Part shown: positions 1 through 8,113 of the stretch, in pieces
Layout: each line of letters begins with the position of its first letter
How positions within the stretch are numbered: the stretch's first letter is position 1
Assembly: GCA_947630555.1 (NCBI GenBank)
Contig: CANRIA010000017.1
Coordinates: 1-45,074, forward strand
DNA from: an uncultured Clostridia bacterium
Lineage (GTDB): Bacteria > Bacillota > Clostridia > Oscillospirales > Ruminococcaceae
Direction of reading: 5' to 3'
Length of the DNA stretch: 45,074 nt
Position numbers and translations under genes: made by a program
Notes under the pieces: model-generated
The model's input: only the letters and a program-made list of their open reading frames with translations
What the model was told of the DNA's origin: nothing
The model's database searches: none

Positions 1-36
1 TTTTATACTTTAATTTTAGCATAATATGTTCATTAT

Positions 37-55
37 TTCAATATTAAATATTGAA
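37..55. repeat. 19-bp AT-rich perfect palindrome
   Basis: Nine-base arms TTCAATATT and AATATTGAA flank a single A. It lies about 150 bp upstream of the AraC-family gene start and is not followed by a T-tract in either direction. It could be a regulator binding site or the edge of an element that lies mostly outside the window. No function can be assigned from sequence alone. Confidence 0.4.
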
Positions 56-204
56 GAACGCCAAGGCTTGCAATGTTCAAATTTTAAATATATCCTTATA
101 AGCAATAGCAAATTCGTTACTAAAAAAGCATACAGAAAGATAATTTTGCAGATATGCTTGACTTTGGCGAGACTTTCTGTTATATTAAAAATGAGGTGAA
201 AAAT

Positions 205-1035
205 GTGAAACTTGAAACAAGCATTTATCCATATGATCCGCCGCTGGCAAAGCTGCCGTTTCATTTGACTGGTATAGGCGGCAGCAGTTTTCAAAAGCGC
301 GTGTGCCGCCCCGGAGGCTATATGTGGCATCAGATACTTTTTTGCGCCGATGGTGAGGGTGTGCTTATCTGCGGCGAAAAGAGTTTTGATATTGCCCCGA
401 AAAGTTTTGTTTTTCTGCCAAAAAATGTTGCGCACGAATACTACCCGAAAGATAAGATGTGGGAGGTGCGGTGGGTATGCTTTGACGGCGGCAGCTGTGA
501 CGAAACACTTGAAATGCTGGGATTTGCTCAGCCTATGGTGATCGCCGGCGACAACACCGCCGAAGCCGAAAAGCTGTTTGAAAGAATGTTTGAATCGCAA
601 AGGACTGACATTGTTTACAGCGGCTACACCTGCTCTGGGCTGCTTTATGAGTATGTTCTGGCGCTACGCAGGCTTGTAACGACTGATGAAGACAAGGCGA
701 AAAGCCGCAATCTTTCAACGCTTTTCCCTGCGCTGAAATACATGAGCGATAATTTTGCGCAGGACATTCCGATGAGTTATCTTGCTAAGCTTATCGGCGT
801 TACGCCGCAGCATTTTTGCAGGCTTTTCAAAAGCACGCTTAATATGCGCCCGAACGATTTTCTGACAAACAGACGTCTTGAAGAGGCTGCGCGGCTGCTG
901 CGTGAGGGCTGCACTGTTGCCGAAGCTGCCTCTCGCTGCGGATTTCACGACCCGGGGTATTTCAGCACGGTATTCAGAAAGCACGGCGGCATATCACCCA
1001 CGGCATACAAAGAACAGTTATCAGAGAAAAAATGA
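205..1035 (+). CDS. AraC-family transcriptional regulator
   Basis: A 276-residue regulator with an N-terminal cupin-like sensing domain (roughly residues 10-150, containing PGGYMWHQILFC and an FVFLPKNVAHEYYP segment). The C-terminal AraC-type double helix-turn-helix (about residues 175-272) contains MSYLAKLIGVTPQHFCRLFK and the conserved second-helix region CGFHDPGYFSTVFRKHGG. An upstream in-frame ATG at 154 exists, but the GTG at 205 is preferred because GAGGTGA sits seven bases before it. Such proteins bind DNA near metabolic genes and respond to small ligands. The convergent carboxymuconolactone decarboxylase/cupin gene and the aldo/keto reductase beyond it are plausible targets, but no operator was identified. 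Length and domain order are normal, so it appears intact. Confidence 0.9.
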   Translation: MKLETSIYPYDPPLAKLPFHLTGIGGSSFQKRVCRPGGYMWHQILFCADGEGVLICGEKSFDIAPKSFVFLPKNVAHEYYPKDKMWEVRWVCFDGGSCDETLEMLGFAQPMVIAGDNTAEAEKLFERMFESQRTDIVYSGYTCSGLLYEYVLALRRLVTTDEDKAKSRNLSTLFPALKYMSDNFAQDIPMSYLAKLIGVTPQHFCRLFKSTLNMRPNDFLTNRRLEEAARLLREGCTVAEAASRCGFHDPGYFSTVFRKHGGISPTAYKEQLSEKK

Positions 1036-1042
1036 GTACAAA

Positions 1043-1068
1043 AAGCCGGACAGTTATTTGTCCGGCTT
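1043..1068. terminator. Bidirectional rho-independent terminator
   Basis: A perfect 10-bp stem, AAGCCGGACA paired with TGTCCGGCTT, with a six-base loop. It lies between the convergent AraC gene and the cupin/CMD gene. A-rich sequence precedes it and T-rich sequence follows, so it can end transcription from both sides. Confidence 0.85.
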
Positions 1069-1091
1069 ATATATTTATGTATACTGCAATA

Positions 1092-1841
1092 TTACTTCAA
1101 AATGCCATACTGACTGTCGTCAACAGGCTCGAGCCACTCGTTAGAGGTATTCTCTCCCGGCACTTCTACTGCAAGGTGAGAGAACCAGCTGTCGGGCGCG
1201 GCGCCGTGCCAATGCTTTACACCGGCAGGAATGTTGATGCAGTCACCGACATTCATTTCGACCGCTTCCCTGCCCCATTCCTGATAATAGCCTCTGCCGC
1301 CAATGCAGATGAGTATCTGTCCGCCGCCTTTATCGGCATGGTGAATGTGCCAGTTGTTGCGACATTTGGGCTCGAAAGTCACGTTGAAAATGCCGACCTG
1401 CTCTTTTGAAATGGGCGCTAAGTAGCTTTGACCGATAAAAAACTTTGCAAAGCCGTCATTAGGCGCGCCTATCGGGAACAGGATAGTGTTCTGATACTTG
1501 TCCTTTTCGGAAAGTTCCTCGTCTTTCCAGATGTCTTTTGCCATGCGGAACACCGCCCAAGCCTTCGGCCAGCCTACATAAAATCCTACGTGAGTAACAA
1601 TTGCGGCAATTTCGGCTCGTGTAACGCCGTGCGCTTTTGCGTTTTCAAGATGATAGACAAGCGACGTATCCGTAATGCCCGAGCTCATCAGCGCGACCAC
1701 CGTTATTATACATCTTGTTTTCAGGTCTATGTCCTGATTGTTCCAGTTTTCGCCGAAAAGCACATCATCGTTGAAATGTGCAAAGTCGGGCGCGAAATTG
1801 CCCAGCTGATCTCTGCCGGCTGTCTGTGTGATTTTTTCCAT
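1092..1841 (-). CDS. Carboxymuconolactone decarboxylase-like domain fused to a cupin
   Basis: A 249-residue cytoplasmic protein. Residues about 25-100 match the carboxymuconolactone decarboxylase/AhpD-like alpha-helical fold, including an ITVVALMSSG segment and HVGFYVGWPKAW. Residues about 135-240 form a cupin barrel with likely metal-binding histidines in the WHIHHADKGG motif and in AGVKHWHGA. The CxxC of true AhpD peroxidases is not evident, so a peroxidase role is not supported. Fused CMD-cupin proteins are common in anaerobic Firmicutes next to aldo/keto reductases and flavodoxins, and their reaction is unknown. It follows the GNAT gene by 17 bp, with AGGAGG before ATG, so the two are probably cotranscribed. 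Confidence 0.88.
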   Translation of the reverse strand: MEKITQTAGRDQLGNFAPDFAHFNDDVLFGENWNNQDIDLKTRCIITVVALMSSGITDTSLVYHLENAKAHGVTRAEIAAIVTHVGFYVGWPKAWAVFRMAKDIWKDEELSEKDKYQNTILFPIGAPNDGFAKFFIGQSYLAPISKEQVGIFNVTFEPKCRNNWHIHHADKGGGQILICIGGRGYYQEWGREAVEMNVGDCINIPAGVKHWHGAAPDSWFSHLAVEVPGENTSNEWLEPVDDSQYGILK

Positions 1842-1858
1842 GGTATATCCTCCTTATT

Positions 1859-2293
1859 TTAAGTATTTAATGACTTGACAAATAGTTGATCGGTTGTACC
1901 GTATATCGTTTCGTAATCTTCGAGCTTTATAAAACCGTATTTTTCATATAATCCAATTTCACCGCTCATAATATATATTTTTTGATACCCTATTTTGCGC
2001 GCGTAAGAAGCCGCGCTGTCTATCAATAATTGCGAAATTCTTTTGCCGCGATATTGCTCGTCAACAAAAACAAAACCTATAAACGGTGTGAAATCATATT
2101 GCGGCGAAAGCTCATCTTTCTCTACAAAAGTACAATAGCCCACTACTTTTTCATTTTCAACGGTGCAAAAAACTTTTTCCCATTCTTTGAATTCATTGTT
2201 TGCCATTTTTTGAGACAGATATGGTCCTGCTCGCCATGAGCAGTTTGCTGCAAAAGAAATAGTTTCTTCCCAATATTTATGTCCAAATGACAT
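1859..2293 (-). CDS. GNAT-family N-acetyltransferase
   Basis: A 144-residue single-domain GNAT protein. The central strand region (IGFVFVDEQYRGKRISQLLI) is the acetyl-CoA binding motif A, with an R-G-K-R-I variant of the usual Q/R-x-x-G-x-G/A. LYEKYGFIKLEDYET is the usual C-terminal motif B. The substrate is unknown. The annotated ATG has no good ribosome binding site. AGGAGG lies about 23 bases upstream and is correctly spaced for an in-frame ATA, giving an N-terminus starting ITEIYAMSFG; the true start may therefore be upstream and non-standard. It lies between the aldo/keto reductase and the CMD-cupin gene on the same strand. Confidence 0.85.
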   Translation of the reverse strand: MSFGHKYWEETISFAANCSWRAGPYLSQKMANNEFKEWEKVFCTVENEKVVGYCTFVEKDELSPQYDFTPFIGFVFVDEQYRGKRISQLLIDSAASYARKIGYQKIYIMSGEIGLYEKYGFIKLEDYETIYGTTDQLFVKSLNT

Positions 2294-2341
2294 AGCGTAT
2301 ATTTCCGTTATACATTCCTCCTCATATCGCAGTGAAGCGAT

Positions 2342-3352
2342 TTACACTACATTTCCTGCTTTTTGTTTGCCGTTCTGCGCCATAACGCCTACAAGGGCGT
2401 GCGGCACATAAAGTTCTTCAAGATAATCAATTTCTTCTTGCGCAAGCTGCAATTCAACAGCTTTTACCGCGCCGTCAACGTGTGAAAACTTTGTTGCGCC
2501 GACCACGGGAGATGTGACTTTTGTAAGCAGCCATGCAAGGGATATTTCCGTCATTGAAACGCCTCGTTTATCTGCAAGTTCTTCAACGCGGCGAATTATT
2601 TTTCCGTCCGCTTCGGCGGTTGCATCGTATTTGAATTTTGCATAGGAATCCTCCGCAAGGCGTTTTGAAGTTTCGCCCCGATGTTTTGAAAGTCTGCCGC
2701 CTGCAAGCGCACTGTATGGTGTCATAGCGATATTCTGATCTTTACAGAAAGGCGCCATTTCGCGCTCCTCCTCGCGGAAGATGAGATTATAATGCCCTTG
2801 CACCGACACAAATTCGGTCAGGTTATTTTCACGGGCATAGAAATTAGCCTTCGCAAGCTGCCACGCAAAGCAGTTTGAAATGCCGATATATCGCGTTTTT
2901 CCTGCTTTCACGGCATTATGCAGGCCCTCCATTATTTCCTCCATGGGCGTGTGGTAGTCCCACATATGATATATATACAGGTCAACATAATCCATACCGA
3001 GGTTTTTAAGACTTTGGTCGAGATAATTTGCAATATGCTGCTGACCGCTGACATTTTCGTCTATCTCCTGCTGCGTGCGCGGCGTGAACTTGGTGGCTAT
3101 CACATAGTCGTCGCGCTTGGCAAAGTCACGCAGAGCCTTGCCCACAAATTGCTCGCTCGTGCCGTTTTGATATGCTATCGCGGTATCATAAAAGTTAATG
3201 CCGAGTTCAAGTCCATGCTTAATTATCTCGCGTGTCTGCTCCTCGCCCAGAGTCCAGCTGTGCTGACCTGTTGCAGCGTTGCCAAAGCCCATACAGCCCA
3301 TACAGATACGCGAAACTTTAAGATCCGACTTTCCCAGAGTTATATATTTCAC
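2342..3352 (-). CDS. Aldo/keto reductase
   Basis: A 336-residue NADPH-dependent oxidoreductase of the AKR TIM-barrel superfamily. The catalytic tetrad is recognisable as Asp and Tyr in FYDTAIAYQNG, Lys in VIATKFTP and His in LYIYHMWDY. The C-terminal cofactor-binding motif is SPVVGATKFSHVDGAV. GTG at 3352 is chosen because GGGAGG sits eight bases upstream and the protein then begins VKYITLGKSDLKVS, as in related proteins; an upstream extension overlaps the promoter. It probably reduces an aldehyde or ketone, but the substrate cannot be read from sequence. It may lead a transcript with the GNAT and CMD-cupin genes. Confidence 0.92.
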   Translation of the reverse strand: MKYITLGKSDLKVSRICMGCMGFGNAATGQHSWTLGEEQTREIIKHGLELGINFYDTAIAYQNGTSEQFVGKALRDFAKRDDYVIATKFTPRTQQEIDENVSGQQHIANYLDQSLKNLGMDYVDLYIYHMWDYHTPMEEIMEGLHNAVKAGKTRYIGISNCFAWQLAKANFYARENNLTEFVSVQGHYNLIFREEEREMAPFCKDQNIAMTPYSALAGGRLSKHRGETSKRLAEDSYAKFKYDATAEADGKIIRRVEELADKRGVSMTEISLAWLLTKVTSPVVGATKFSHVDGAVKAVELQLAQEEIDYLEELYVPHALVGVMAQNGKQKAGNVV

Positions 3353-3385
3353 AGAGTCCGCCTCCCTAAAAATATCTACATATAC

Positions 3386-3414
3386 ATTATAACACAAATT
3401 CTTTAATATATCAA
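3386..3414 (-). promoter_or_regulatory. Sigma-A promoter of the aldo/keto reductase unit
   Basis: On the minus strand, TTGATA is followed by a 17-base spacer and a consensus TATAAT. It ends about 35 bases before the GTG start. Confidence 0.75.
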
Positions 3415-3462
3415 ATACTTTATTTTAATAAATATATATGCCTTATGAGCATTATGCGCGTA

Positions 3463-3491
3463 TTGATTTTTCCGCAAAAGTATGTTACAAT
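3463..3491 (+). promoter_or_regulatory. Sigma-A promoter of the DUF1848 gene
   Basis: TTGATT, a 17-base spacer, then TACAAT on the plus strand. Its position supports a start near 3526 rather than the longer upstream ORF start. Confidence 0.7.
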
Positions 3492-3525
3492 ATGCACAAG
3501 CAATAGCAGAAAGGCAGTGATAGTG

Positions 3526-4458
3526 ATGATAATAAACACCGGTATGCGCACGGATATTCCAGCGTTTTACTCGCAGTGGTTTATGAACAGGATACGCGCA
3601 GGTTTTGTGCTGGTGCGCAACCCTTACGACCCCGATCGGATAACGCGCTATGAACTTTCGCCTGACGTGGTTGACTGCATTGCCTTTTGCACCAAAAACC
3701 CCGAGCCTATGCTGAAACACCTTGACGAACTTAAAATATTTCATCAGTACTGGTTTGTGACTATAACGCCTTACGGAAAAGACGTTGAGCCGAATGTGCC
3801 GCCGAAAGAAAGGGTAATGCAGGATTTTATTGCTCTCTCAAAGACTGTGGGAATTGACTGCATCGGCTGGCGGTATGACCCGATATTTATTGACAGCACA
3901 TACACCATGCAGCGGCATATTGCTGCCTTTGAGCAGATGTGCAAAACGCTTTCTGGGGCAACAAAAGTTTGCGTTATAAGCTTTATTGATCTTTATGAAA
4001 AAGTGAAGAGAAATTTTCCGCAGGCAAGAGAGGTCTATCAAAGCGAACGCATTGAAATAGGCAGAAAATTTGCCGAAATCGGCAGGCAGTATGGCATTAC
4101 AATAAAGGCGTGCGCCGAGGGTACAGAACTTGCGCCATATGGTGTGGACTGCGGCGGCTGCATGACGAAGGAGACTTTTGAAGCCGCGATAGGCAGCCGA
4201 CTTATCGTGCCTAAGCGCAAGTCGCAGAGGGCGCAGTGCTCATGCGTTCTCGGCACTGACATAGGCGCATACGACACCTGCGGTCATCTTTGCAAATACT
4301 GTTACGCAAATTATAACCACGAAAATGTGCGGCGCAATATGCTCAGCCACGACCCGAATTCGCCGCTGCTTGTGGGGCATCTGAAAGACGGCGAAATTAT
4401 TCATCAAGCAAAACAGCAAAGCTGGCTTGACAGGCAGCTGATGATGTACGGTTTCTAA
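3526..4458 (+). CDS. DUF1848 family Fe-S protein
   Basis: A 310-residue protein of the DUF1848 family, starting MIINTGMRTDIPAFYS. The N-terminal part contains the family signature around FVLVRNPYDPDRITRYELSP and CIAFCTKNPEPML. The C-terminus carries a cysteine cluster, CSCVLGTDIGAYDTC followed by CGHLCKYCYAN, plus an earlier CGGCM; these very likely ligate an iron-sulphur cluster, and the CKYCYAN part resembles radical SAM relatives. The function is not established. The longer upstream ORF is rejected because it overlaps the promoter. It converges with the next GNAT gene with a 4-bp overlap. Confidence 0.88.
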   Translation: MIINTGMRTDIPAFYSQWFMNRIRAGFVLVRNPYDPDRITRYELSPDVVDCIAFCTKNPEPMLKHLDELKIFHQYWFVTITPYGKDVEPNVPPKERVMQDFIALSKTVGIDCIGWRYDPIFIDSTYTMQRHIAAFEQMCKTLSGATKVCVISFIDLYEKVKRNFPQAREVYQSERIEIGRKFAEIGRQYGITIKACAEGTELAPYGVDCGGCMTKETFEAAIGSRLIVPKRKSQRAQCSCVLGTDIGAYDTCGHLCKYCYANYNHENVRRNMLSHDPNSPLLVGHLKDGEIIHQAKQQSWLDRQLMMYGF

Positions 4459-4838
4459 TACGTTTCCATTTGACCGCACAGCATACTATAAAAGCCGAAC
4501 CGCTGATAAAATGGTTTGAGACTTTCATCATACACGACCGAGATCATATAGATGTGCTTTTCTTTCAGATATTCTATCATTTTATTCATAAGTGCGGTGC
4601 CTATTCCCTTGCCTTGGTGCTCGGGGCTGACCATAAGGTCTTGTATATATACATCTGTTACGCCGTTTGACACGCTGTCGATATACGCGATAAGTTTTTC
4701 GTCTTCATAAACTGCAATGTGATAGTACGATGTCAACAACGGGCTGTTATACTCGCTTTCCATTCTGCTCCAGCCGACAGAAGCACGCAGATCTGCCAGT
4801 GCTTTTGCAGGCACTTTTTCATTGAATTTGTAGACCAT
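4455..4838 (-). CDS. GNAT-family N-acetyltransferase
   Basis: A 127-residue compact GNAT protein. The acetyl-CoA pyrophosphate loop is clear in VSPEHQGKGIGTALM (Q-x-x-G-x-G), and the C-terminal FYQRFGFYSM is the usual final motif. The substrate is unknown. It has its own promoter (4874-4902). Its stop overlaps the end of the DUF1848 gene on the other strand by four bases. Confidence 0.88.
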   Translation of the reverse strand: MVYKFNEKVPAKALADLRASVGWSRMESEYNSPLLTSYYHIAVYEDEKLIAYIDSVSNGVTDVYIQDLMVSPEHQGKGIGTALMNKMIEYLKEKHIYMISVVYDESLKPFYQRFGFYSMLCGQMETY

Positions 4839-4873
4839 TATTTTTGCTCCTTGTGTGTTTTATAATAAAGAAC

Positions 4874-4902
4874 ATTGTATCATACTTTCTGTAAAAAATC
4901 AA
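4874..4902 (-). promoter_or_regulatory. Sigma-A promoter of the second GNAT gene
   Basis: Minus-strand TTGATT, 17-base spacer, TACAAT, located about 35 bases before the GNAT ATG. Confidence 0.7.
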
Positions 4903-4924
4903 ATCACAAATGCATACCAAACAA

Positions 4925-4957
4925 AAACCGACCTCACGAAAATTGCAAAGTCGGTTT
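4925..4957 (-). terminator. Rho-independent terminator after the HD-GYP gene
   Basis: Eight-base stem AAACCGAC/GTCGGTTT with a T-rich tail on the minus strand. It begins just after the HD-GYP stop codon. Confidence 0.75.
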
Positions 4958-4964
4958 ATTTATT

Positions 4965-5789
4965 TTATCCCCTCATTTTGTAGTCTTTATCTTCGTCGAT
5001 AAGGCTTATCATAATATCCGCAAATTCGGGGTCAAACTGCGTGCCTTTGCCCTTGACGAGCTCTTCCCTCACCTTCTGCTGCGACAGAATATCGCGGTAA
5101 CTTCTTGTGGAAGTCATAGCATCATAGGCATCGGCAACGCAGATTATTCTTGAAAACACGGGTATTTCCTCGCCGCTTATGCCGTCAGGGTAACCCTTGC
5201 CGTCATAGCGTTCATGGTGCCATCTTGCGCCCTTTTCAATGCCGGGCATTTCGGTTATGTCTTTCAGAATTTTCGCGCCGATTATCGGGTGCTGTTTTAT
5301 CATGGCAAATTCTTCATCGGTAAGCCTTGTGGTTTTGTTTATCACTGTATCGGGAACGCCTATTTTTCCTATATCGTGCAAGAGACCTATGAAATAAATA
5401 TCGTTCTGATCCGACTCACTCATGCCTGCCCTTTCGGCTATCAGATGCGCATAATACGCCACGCGCTCGGAGTGACCGTTGGTGTACTTATCCTTAGCTT
5501 CAACGGCTTTTGCAAGCGCAAGCACAGTTTCTCGCGAGAGCCTTTCCATTCGTTCCTGACGTTCCTGCGCGTACTTTGTCTGGCGCTTTACTTCTCTGGC
5601 AAGGTTGGTCTGCAAGCGGTGAAGCTCTAAAATTCTTCCCACCCTTTGCAGCATTATGTCAGGAACAAACGGCTTTCTGATAAAGTCCATTGCTCCTGCT
5701 TTGAAGCCCTCGGTCTCGGCGTTCTGGTCGTCATCTGCCGTAAAGTTCTTTATCGCCGCCGCAGTAGCCCATACCGAGCTGAATATCAA
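4965..5789 (-). pseudogene. HD-GYP phosphodiesterase with truncated receiver domain
   Basis: The C-terminal two thirds is an intact-looking HD-GYP domain, with HSERVAYYAHL, LLHDIGKIGVPD, HHERYDGKGYPDG and ADAYDAMTS. This is the fold of cyclic-di-GMP phosphodiesterases. The N-terminal receiver domain survives only as its last strands and helices (from about FTADDDQNAETEGFKAG to FIRKPFVPD); the acidic pocket and phospho-acceptor Asp are absent. The first dozen residues are an out-of-frame reading of the upstream histidine phosphotransfer coding sequence. The gene was therefore joined to its neighbour by loss of DNA. The HD-GYP part could still be made from an internal start, but no good ribosome binding site was identified. 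Confidence 0.82.
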
Positions 5790-6471
5790 GAAAACCGCAA
5801 TTATCGGGGAAGCCGCTCTTTGGCATTGTTGCAGGCGTGTATGTTATTTCGTTCATACTATCATCTCTTTCCACTTTGCTTTCTTGTGCGCTGTCTGAAT
5901 TTTTCTTTTCTTCGTTGGTGCGGTAGGATATAAGATGCTGCGGCAGATGTTTTTCAAGCTCGTTTTCCAGTTTATCAACGGCTATCGGCTTTGAGAGATA
6001 CCCTTCAAATCCATACGAAAGATAGCTGTCACGCGCGCCCATTACTGCATTTGCAGTCATGGCAATAACCGCGGTGTCCTCGCCTATAAGCCCTCCGCTG
6101 CGGAGAGTTTGCAATGTTTCGATGCCGTCCATATCGGGCATCATATGATCCATAAATATTATATGATATTTATTCTTCTTTACAAGCTCTATACATTCTT
6201 TACCGCTGAGGGCTGTGTCGGGGACAACGCCGTTTCGTTTGAGAAGCCCCGAAGCCACTTTCAGATTCATTTTGTTGTCATCAACGACAAGTATACGAGC
6301 ATCGGGAACGTATATATAACGCTCCTGCGCGCTTTTGTGCATATCTGCATGGTGATGCACATCAAACTCGCCTATATTTTCCTGACCCACACGTTTCTGC
6401 TGTAGATAAAAGCTGAACGTTGAGCCCTCACCGTACACGCTTTTAACGTCAAGGCTGCTGCCCATCATCAA
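5731..6471 (-). pseudogene. Hybrid kinase fragment: ATPase end, receiver domain, Hpt stub
   Basis: Reading from the upstream side, this holds the last strand of a histidine kinase ATPase domain (MGSSLDVKSVYGEGSTFSFY). A complete receiver domain follows (ARILVVDDNKMNLKVA, phospho-acceptor in FMDHMMPDMDG, MTANA and LSKPI). After a polar linker comes the first turn of a histidine phosphotransfer domain (LGMGYCGGDKELY), which stops at the junction with the HD-GYP gene. The start codon is only a TTG inside the ATPase domain. It is frame-shifted relative to the preceding fragment, with loss of the G1/G2 ATP-binding boxes. It is a piece of a decayed gene, not a working protein. Confidence 0.82.
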
Positions 6472-7334
6472 AAGCAGATAGTGAATTTGACCAAGCCTTG
6501 TTCGGTATATTTAGCGGCATTGGTCAGGCGTGTTATCTCGTCAAGATATTTCACCATGCCTTCATAATCTTCAAGCATTTTGGGGGTTGCAGAGATGGAA
6601 TTTACAAACATATTCATAATGCTTTCCTGCTCTGTTACCCAGTTGTTTATCTGATAGCTGTACTCGCCTGCTTCCTCAAGCATTTTTGAACTTGCGCTGC
6701 TTATATAAAGGTAAGAGCTTAATAATATGGTAGTTACCATTGTAACGACAAGCATTGTGATAATTAGCGCGCGGAAGAAACGCTGACCTTTATCGCTCAA
6801 AAAATTGCGTTTCTTTTTGGATTTGGTCTCGCTTCGCTTCTCGTTCCTTGTGGTGACAATATCGGAATAATAAAGGATATTATTCATCATTTCTCTGAGG
6901 TGGTCGGCTTCAATGCGTATCATATCCGCCGAACCTTCGGCATTTTCATCATCTTTCAGAGAAACGGTATACTCGGTTATCTTATTCAGCGGCGCGCGGA
7001 ATTTATCCGACATTCTTGAAATGAACTGGATTTTGTATTTAAGCGCTTCTTCGGCGCGGCAGCGTTCTTTATAGCCCATTACATAGAACACTACTATAAC
7101 GACTACCAGCGCGATTATTACCACCGAATTTATGATAAACTGCGAATACGCATCTTTATAAAGCTCAAAGCGGCTTATTTTCAGCAGCAGATACCGGTTA
7201 TTCTCGGTGCGGCTGCCGAAAATTATACCGCCGTCACGGCTTTCGGTAACGGAAGAACCGCCGTTTGATGAAATTTCAAGGAACGCATCACGGTAATCTG
7301 CAAACTTATCCGATATTTTCTGACCTACTACAGA
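6468..7334 (-). pseudogene. Sensor kinase fragment: membrane segments, degenerate HisKA, ATPase N-box
   Basis: Continues in the same frame directly after an in-frame TAA that ends the upstream sensor fragment. It encodes the end of an extracytoplasmic sensor, a membrane helix (about 7080-7140) and a HisKA-like dimerisation region. There the usual SHEIRTPLN reads SDKFRAPLN, so the phospho-acceptor His is Asp. A second membrane helix (FFRALIITMLVVTMVTTILL) and the start of a second sensor domain follow. That sensor is cut off and joined to LTNAAKYTEQGLVKFTI, the N-box of a kinase ATPase domain, after which the frame is lost. Two tandem sensor modules, or two neighbouring kinases, have been merged. 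Confidence 0.8.
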
Positions 7335-7898
7335 TTAATCGGTATAGCCTGCAATTGTGCCGTCGCTGTTTACTATCATAGCTTCGCCGTAATCTTCGCC
7401 GCCCATTTTGGTGATATAGGACTGGATATCGTTCATGTTATAGTCCATGCCGAGCAAAAACTTGCCGTCGTCAAATGAATCTGCCACGGTAAAGCACATT
7501 CCGCCTGTGAATGCATCAAGATACACCGATGAAATATACGCCTCGTTAGTGGGGGTGGACATAAGCGCCTTATACCACTCTCTGTCTTGCAGAACATAGT
7601 CGTCAGGCGTTGCCATATCAGAGATAAGCACTTCGCCTTCGGGAGTTACGCAAAAGATATTAAGGCAAGTTCTGCCTGTTGAGGCGATCTCTTTCTTCTT
7701 TTCTTCCGAGAGAAAATCACGCAGCTGCTTTTCGGTACAGCCTTCTTGTATCAGCTGCGACAGCCTGCCGCCTACATCATTCAGAGAATCCGTACAAACG
7801 TTAAGACGGTTCTGTAGGTCAGCAGCTATAAGCTCTATCCTCATGCGACCCATATCTTCTGTCTGGTCGCTGTTTACCTTTGTCATGATAAATAGCAC
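7335..7898 (-). pseudogene. Extracytoplasmic sensor (dCache/PDC-like) fragment of the kinase
   Basis: A 187-residue stretch resembling a PDC/Cache ligand-binding domain. Characteristic segments are CLNIFCVTPEGEVLISD, DREWYKALMSTPTNEAYIS and AMIVNSDGTIAGYTD. It ends at a TAA exactly where homologues would continue with a charged residue and a V-G-x-K-I motif; the following codons in frame are SVVGQKISDKF, so a single-base change (for example GAA to TAA) would explain the stop. The start is also damaged: only VLFIM of the leading membrane helix remains, after a stop codon. It belongs with the three fragments downstream. Confidence 0.78.
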
Positions 7899-7986
7899 AT
7901 TTTAACCGATATTTGAGACGTTTTAATAAAATTCTGCATTTGACGTCGGCACGTAACAAACATAGGCAGGTCTGCATAAGCGAGGC

Positions 7987-8015
7987 TATAAAAAAGCACC
8001 GCACAAGGCGATGCT
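7987..8015 (-). terminator. Rho-independent terminator after the LRR gene
   Basis: Minus-strand stem AGCATCGC/GCGGTGCT (8 bp, with a G-T pair), short loop and TTTTTTATA tail, about 100 bp past the leucine-rich repeat gene stop. A further weaker hairpin (AGCGCGCTATC/GATAGCACGCT) overlaps the gene's last codons at 8095-8130. Confidence 0.65.
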
Positions 8016-8113
8016 TATTGGATTGAATAAACGAGCAAAAGATCAAGTTACATAACATACAAAAAGGCTTTCAGAAAACCCCAGAAACCGTTTTAGCGTG
8101 CTATCAATCCTTA

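Noticed and set aside
3445-3525. N-terminal extension of the DUF1848 protein
   Set aside because: It overlaps the TTGATT/TACAAT promoter, and the family starts near MIINTGMRTDIPAF.
7819-8058. 79-residue minus-strand ORF upstream of the sensor fragment
   Set aside because: Out of frame with the sensor, crosses the LRR terminator and resembles no known protein.
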